Part shown: positions 60,776 through 64,000 of the stretch, piece after piece
Numbering within the stretch: the first letter of the stretch is position 1
How the letters are laid out: each line of letters begins with the position of its first letter
NCBI GenBank assembly: GCA_038321775.1
Contig: JBBQFI010000001.1
Location: forward strand, 186,001-250,000
Length of the DNA: 64,000 nucleotides
Direction of reading: 5' to 3'
From: JBBQFI01 sp038321775
GTDB lineage: Bacteria; Verrucomicrobiota; Verrucomicrobiia; Chthoniobacterales; UBA10450
Program-made: the position numbers and the translations under genes
Notes under the pieces: generated by a model
Database searches by the model: none
Seen by the model: the letters and a program-made list of their open reading frames with translations, nothing else
What the model was told of the DNA's origin: nothing

Positions 60776-61453
60776 ATGGGACAGAAAGTTAATCCGATTG
60801 GATTTCGCCTCGGCGTGAATCGTGACTGGCGTTCGCGCTGGTACGCGTCGCCGCAGGAGATGCCTGCATTTTTGCACAGCGATCTCGAGATCCGCGGTTA
60901 CGTGAAAAAGAAACTGCAGTTCGCGGCGGTTTCGAAAATTATTATCGAACGCGCCTGGAACAGTATTCGTGTGACGATCCACACGGCGCGACCTGGCATC
61001 GTGATCGGTCGCAAAGGCGCTGAGATCGAGAAGATGACGGAAGAAATTTCAAAGATGGCGAAGGGCAAACAGGTGAAGATCGATATTCAGGAAATCAAGA
61101 CGCCTGAGCTCGATGCGCAATTGGTCGCCGAAAATGTCGCGCTGCAAATCGAGCGTCGAATTGCTTACCGGCGTGCGATGAAAAAAGCGGTGCAGACCGC
61201 GATGGATTTTGGTGCGCAAGGAATTCGTTTGCGCAGCTCGGGCCGGTTGAATGGCGCGGAAATCTCACGTTCGGAATGGTACCGCGAAGGCAAGGTTCCA
61301 CTGCACACATTGCGCACAGCGATTGATTATGGCTTTGCCGAAGCGAACACGGTTTACGGAAAGATCGGCGTGAAGTGCTGGCTTTGTAAGAAAGAAGAAG
61401 CGCCGACCGAACAGGCAACACCACCGCCGCCGCCAGAGACGGTCGCGGCTTAA
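60776..61453 (+). CDS. rpsC: 30S ribosomal protein S3 (uS3)
   Basis: 225 residues. MGQKVNPIGFRLGVNRDWRS, the KH domain with ARPGIVIGRKGAEIEKM (GXXG loop) and the C-terminal GRLNGAEISRSEWYREGKVP that forms the mRNA entry helicase are canonical. A short Pro-rich tail ends the protein. Three bases after rplV. Confidence 0.97.
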   Translation: MGQKVNPIGFRLGVNRDWRSRWYASPQEMPAFLHSDLEIRGYVKKKLQFAAVSKIIIERAWNSIRVTIHTARPGIVIGRKGAEIEKMTEEISKMAKGKQVKIDIQEIKTPELDAQLVAENVALQIERRIAYRRAMKKAVQTAMDFGAQGIRLRSSGRLNGAEISRSEWYREGKVPLHTLRTAIDYGFAEANTVYGKIGVKCWLCKKEEAPTEQATPPPPPETVAA

Positions 61454-61474
61454 AAGATTTAGCGAGGATTTGTT

Positions 61475-61897
61475 ATGCCATTGATGCCGAAACGCGTGAA
61501 GTATCGCAAGACCCAGCGGGGCAGCCGCAAGGGAACTGCGTCGCGCAATCTACGAATCGATTTCGGCGAGTTCGGCCTGCAAACGCTGGAGCGCGCCTGG
61601 ATCACGAATACGCAAATCGAAGCGGCGCGTGTCGCGCTTACGCGTAACATGAAGCGCAAAGGAAAATTGTGGATCCGGATTTTTCCGGACAAATCGGTCA
61701 CGGGACGTCCTCCAGAAACCCGAATGGGTAAAGGTAAAGGGCAACCGGAATATTGGGTCGCGACGGTGCGACCAGGAAACATTTTGTTCGAACTCGATGG
61801 CGTGACGGAATCCGTGGCGCGCGAGTCATTGAGATTGGCAGCAGATAAGTTGCCGGTGCGGACGAAGTTTCTCACCCGCCACCACGTGGCAGCCTAA
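61475..61897 (+). CDS. rplP: 50S ribosomal protein L16 (uL16)
   Basis: 140 residues from the ATG at 61475, with GAGGA six to seven bases upstream; the ATG at 61484 (MPKRVKYRK) is an alternative. KYRKTQRGSRKGTASR, ITNTQIEAARVALTRNMKRK and GKGKGQPEYWVATVRPG identify uL16. The stop TAA is inside a GCCTAACGA word. Confidence 0.97.
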   Translation: MPLMPKRVKYRKTQRGSRKGTASRNLRIDFGEFGLQTLERAWITNTQIEAARVALTRNMKRKGKLWIRIFPDKSVTGRPPETRMGKGKGQPEYWVATVRPGNILFELDGVTESVARESLRLAADKLPVRTKFLTRHHVAA

Positions 61898-61903
61898 CGA
61901 GCT

Positions 61904-62107
61904 ATGAAGATTAAAGAAATTTTTGAAATGACAACGGACGAGTTGCTCACGAAAAAGCGCGACTTACGGCAGGAAAGTTTGCATCTGCGTTTGCAGCAGC
62001 AGAGCGGTCAGCTCGAACAGCCGAGCCGTTTGCGCTTGTTGCGCCGTGACGTTGCTCGCATCGAAACCATTCTTTCCCAACGCGGCAAGGAGCCGGCAAA
62101 GAAATAA
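61904..62107 (+). CDS. rpmC: 50S ribosomal protein L29 (uL29)
   Basis: 67 residues. Two helices typical of uL29: EIFEMTTDELLTKKRDLRQE and the end LLRRDVARIETILSQRG. The stop shares one base with the rpsQ start (TAATG). Confidence 0.95.
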   Translation: MKIKEIFEMTTDELLTKKRDLRQESLHLRLQQQSGQLEQPSRLRLLRRDVARIETILSQRGKEPAKK

Positions 62108-62409
62108 TGGCAAACGAAATTCCAGCCGTTGAAATACAGGCCTCGAGCACGGGGACGGAAGAGAAACGCCCAACGCGCAAGACGCGGGTGGGCGAAGTGA
62201 TTTCCAGCGGCATGAACAAGACGATCGTGGTGCGCACGGTGACGCGTGTGCCGCACGCCAAATTCGGCAAGATCGTCAAACAAATGAAGAAGTTTTACGC
62301 GCACGACGAAGAGAACAAAGCGAAGGCAGGCGACACCGTGCGCATCATGGAGACGAGACCGCTGAGCAAATTGAAACGCTGGCGTCTGGTGGAAGTGGTG
62401 CAGAAGTAG
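62107..62409 (+). CDS. rpsQ: 30S ribosomal protein S17 (uS17)
   Basis: 100 residues. Core TRVGEVISSGMNKTIVVRT, KFGKIVKQMKKFYAHDEENK and GDTVRIMETRPLSKLKRWRL are canonical. A ~22-residue acidic N-terminal extension (EIPAVEIQASSTGTEE) is longer than usual. A CCTAACGA word follows the TAG directly. Confidence 0.96.
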   Translation: MANEIPAVEIQASSTGTEEKRPTRKTRVGEVISSGMNKTIVVRTVTRVPHAKFGKIVKQMKKFYAHDEENKAKAGDTVRIMETRPLSKLKRWRLVEVVQK

Positions 62410-62432
62410 CCTAACGAAGACACGACACGCAT

Positions 62433-62801
62433 ATGGTTTACTTAAGATCGAGACTCGATGTGGCCGACAACAGCGGCGCGCGCATGGCCACGATGATCGG
62501 TGTAATCGGGCAGGGGACCGCGCAGTGCGCGGGTATCGGCGACGTCATCACCGCTAACGTGAAAGAAGCGAGCCCCAACGGCACGGTGAAAAAGGGCGAA
62601 GTCGTCCGCGCCGTTCTCGTCCGCACCCGGCAGCCGATCAAGCGCCAGGATGGTTCCGTGCTCCGTTTCGACAACAACGCGATCGTCATTATCGACAAAG
62701 ATTTGAACCCGCGCGGCACCCGTATTTTCGGGCCGGTCGCGCGCGAGTTGCGTGAGCGCAATTTTATGAAAATTGTCTCGCTCGCTCCGGAAGTTTTATG
62801 A
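62433..62801 (+). CDS. rplN: 50S ribosomal protein L14 (uL14)
   Basis: 122 residues. MVYLRSRLDVADNSGARMAT, VKKGEVVRAVLVRTRQPIKR and GTRIFGPVARELRERNFMKI are canonical for this intersubunit-bridge protein. ATGA overlap with rplX. Confidence 0.97.
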   Translation: MVYLRSRLDVADNSGARMATMIGVIGQGTAQCAGIGDVITANVKEASPNGTVKKGEVVRAVLVRTRQPIKRQDGSVLRFDNNAIVIIDKDLNPRGTRIFGPVARELRERNFMKIVSLAPEVL

Positions 62802-63094
62802 ATCGAATCAAGCTGCACGTTAAAAAAGGCGACAACGTCGAGGTCATTTCCGGGAACTTTCGTGGTTCCACGGGAAAGATTCTCGAAGTGTTGCCGCGCA
62901 AGCAGCGTGTTTTGATCGAAGGCGTGCGCATCATCAAACGCCACCTGCGCAAATCGCAGGATAATCCCGAGGGAAAAATCGCGGAACGCGAAGGTCCGAT
63001 TCACATCTCGAATGTGCGGATACTCGAGCGCAACGAGAAACCGGCGAAGAAGAAGACTGCAGAGCCGAAAGCGAAGAAAGAAAAGAAAGAGTAA
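62798..63094 (+). CDS. rplX: 50S ribosomal protein L24 (uL24)
   Basis: 98 residues. KOW motif KKGDNVEVISGNFRGSTGKI, then RVLIEGVRIIKRHLRKSQDN and ISNVRILERN. A Lys/Glu-rich tail (KPAKKKTAEPKAKKEKKE) ends the protein. The next start (GTG) follows the stop without a gap. Confidence 0.96.
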   Translation: MNRIKLHVKKGDNVEVISGNFRGSTGKILEVLPRKQRVLIEGVRIIKRHLRKSQDNPEGKIAEREGPIHISNVRILERNEKPAKKKTAEPKAKKEKKE

Positions 63095-63676
63095 GTGAAA
63101 ACGGACAACGAATTTTATCGCGAATACAAGGAGCGGGTAATGCCGGCGCTGCAGCAGCAGCATGGCTATAAAAACCTGCACCAGATTCCGAAGGTGGAGA
63201 AGGTTGTGATCAACACCTCCGTTGGATCGCAATCGGACGTGAAGCAGGCGTTGGAAGATGCGAAGGCTGAGCTCGCGTTGATCACCGGACAGAAGCCATC
63301 GGAGACGCGCGCCAAGAAAAGCATTTCGAATTTCAAGTTGCGCAAAGATCAGGCGATCGGCGCCAAGGTCACTTTACGCGGCGCGCACATGTACGAATTT
63401 CTCGAGCGCTTCATCAAAGCGGCGCTGCCGCGCATCCGCGATTTTCGCGGTGTGTCGCCAAAGGGTTTCGACGGCAACGGCAACTACACGCTCGGTGTTT
63501 CCGATCAGTCGATTTTTCCTGAAGTCGAGCTTGATAAAATCAAGCGCAACATTGGTTTTGATGTTACAATCGTCACCACCGCGCGGACGAATGAAGAAGC
63601 GAAATCGCTTCTGAGTGAAATGGGAATGCCATTCAGCGATCGCGTGAAGAAACCGGTCGCACCAGCGGCCGCCTGA
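63095..63676 (+). CDS. rplE: 50S ribosomal protein L5 (uL5)
   Basis: 193 residues starting at GTG 63095. YKERVMPALQQQHGYKNLHQ, then KVVINTSVGSQSDVKQALED, LRGAHMYEFLERFIKAALPR and FPEVELDKIKRNIGFDVTIV are canonical for the 5S rRNA-binding protein. The tail is slightly extended. rpsN, which usually follows, is absent. Confidence 0.97.
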   Translation: MKTDNEFYREYKERVMPALQQQHGYKNLHQIPKVEKVVINTSVGSQSDVKQALEDAKAELALITGQKPSETRAKKSISNFKLRKDQAIGAKVTLRGAHMYEFLERFIKAALPRIRDFRGVSPKGFDGNGNYTLGVSDQSIFPEVELDKIKRNIGFDVTIVTTARTNEEAKSLLSEMGMPFSDRVKKPVAPAAA

Positions 63677-63681
63677 TTTTC

Positions 63682-64000
63682 ATGAGCACTGTTACCGATC
63701 CTATTGCCGACCTTCTCGCCCGCGTGCGCAATGCCACGAAGTCGCAGAAGCCGGAAATGTTTTTGCCTTATTCCAAAATCAAGAGCGACGTCGCGCGCAT
63801 TTTGAAAGAAGAGGGTTACATCACCGATTACGCGGTTGATACCGAACAGGCGCATCCGCGCATCAAGATCACGAATAAGTTTTCGAACAAAACGAGTGCG
63901 ATCACAGGATTGAAGCGTGTTAGCCGACCTGGTCTGCGCCGCTACGTTGGCGCGAAGGAGATTCCACGTGTGCTCGGCGGAATGGGAATCGCGATTCTTT
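63682..64000 (+). CDS. rpsH: 30S ribosomal protein S8 (uS8), 3' end cut by window
   Basis: The ATG at 63682 follows rplE by five bases. The 106 visible codons read TVTDPIADLLARVRNATKSQ, then KIKSDVARILKEEGYITDY and LKRVSRPGLRRYVGAKEIPR, canonical uS8. About 25 residues of the C-terminus lie beyond the window. Confidence 0.96.
   Translation, partial: MSTVTDPIADLLARVRNATKSQKPEMFLPYSKIKSDVARILKEEGYITDYAVDTEQAHPRIKITNKFSNKTSAITGLKRVSRPGLRRYVGAKEIPRVLGGMGIAIL

Noticed and set aside
1..64000. TCGTTAGGC as a Chi- or KOPS-like polar signal
   Set aside because: The 7-mer core is almost equally split between strands (20 versus 18), whereas polar recombination or segregation signals show strong strand bias.
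1..64000. CRISPR arrays, prophage or insertion sequences
   Set aside because: No regular direct repeats with spacers, transposase, integrase or phage structural genes were seen.

Overview
The window is 64 kb of a gene-dense chromosome from a moderately GC-rich, Gram-negative-type bacterium with an outer membrane (LolC/E permease, many signal peptides, exosortase). Gene content and protein style (verrucomicrobial TPR and SH3-like secreted proteins, CADD-type folate protein, exosortase with EpsI tail, tgt-yajC-secDF fusion order, weak Shine-Dalgarno use with many GTG/TTG starts) point to Verrucomicrobiota, probably a soil lineage near Chthoniobacterales. That placement is inference; no 16S gene is present.

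Layout. 1-8 kb: the 3' end of an amidase gene, an ECF sigma/zinc anti-sigma pair, a duplicated small membrane protein, gamma-glutamyltransferase and a LolC/E-type permease. 8-18.5 kb: a 2H phosphoesterase, a DnaK/HscA-like Hsp70, then a long leftward array (TPR protein, AI-2E family permease, TPR protein, a 34-residue AURKAIP1/COX24-type ribosomal protein, peroxiredoxin, CDF zinc exporter, His-rich metal permease, tRNA-Pro). 18.5-26 kb: rpoZ, smpB, an SDR enzyme, a lone rpmI, ndh, panE-like, ybeY, clpS-DUF2017 and a second sigma/anti-sigma pair. 26-39 kb: a trehalose synthase-maltokinase fusion, DUF1223, a CADD-type pABA synthase, fabI, glcD, a secreted EEP hydrolase, exosortase, a DPBB-like protein, a PQQ-type sugar dehydrogenase and apt. 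39-47.5 kb: a tetrapyrrole operon (hemX-hemA-hemC-cobA/hemD) that runs by overlap into grpE, a lidless Hsp70 and a large J-like/TerB-like/FGE-fold fusion. 47.5-53 kb: rpsU, secDF, yajC, tgt, DUF2071 and a GbsR-type regulator. 53.4-64 kb: str and S10/spc ribosomal genes fused into one run (rpsL-rpsG-fusA-rpsJ-rplC-rplD-rplW-rplB-rpsS-[coiled-coil protein]-rplV-rpsC-rplP-rpmC-rpsQ-rplN-rplX-rplE-rpsH), lacking tuf and rpsN at their usual places.

The strongest unexplained signal is not a gene. The 9-mer TCGTTAGGC (complement GCCTAACGA) occurs about 29 times by eye, against roughly 0.5 expected for a random 9-mer counted on both strands. It falls in every reading frame, in spacers and across stop codons, with no strand preference. 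Density and behaviour resemble a DNA-uptake signal or another genome-wide address word. Other leads are the GrpE/lidless-Hsp70/J-FGE module, a CADD protein that keeps every residue of the self-sacrificing Chlamydia enzyme, a terminator-like hairpin directly after the rpsL promoter, and a secreted coiled-coil gene inserted inside the S10 operon.
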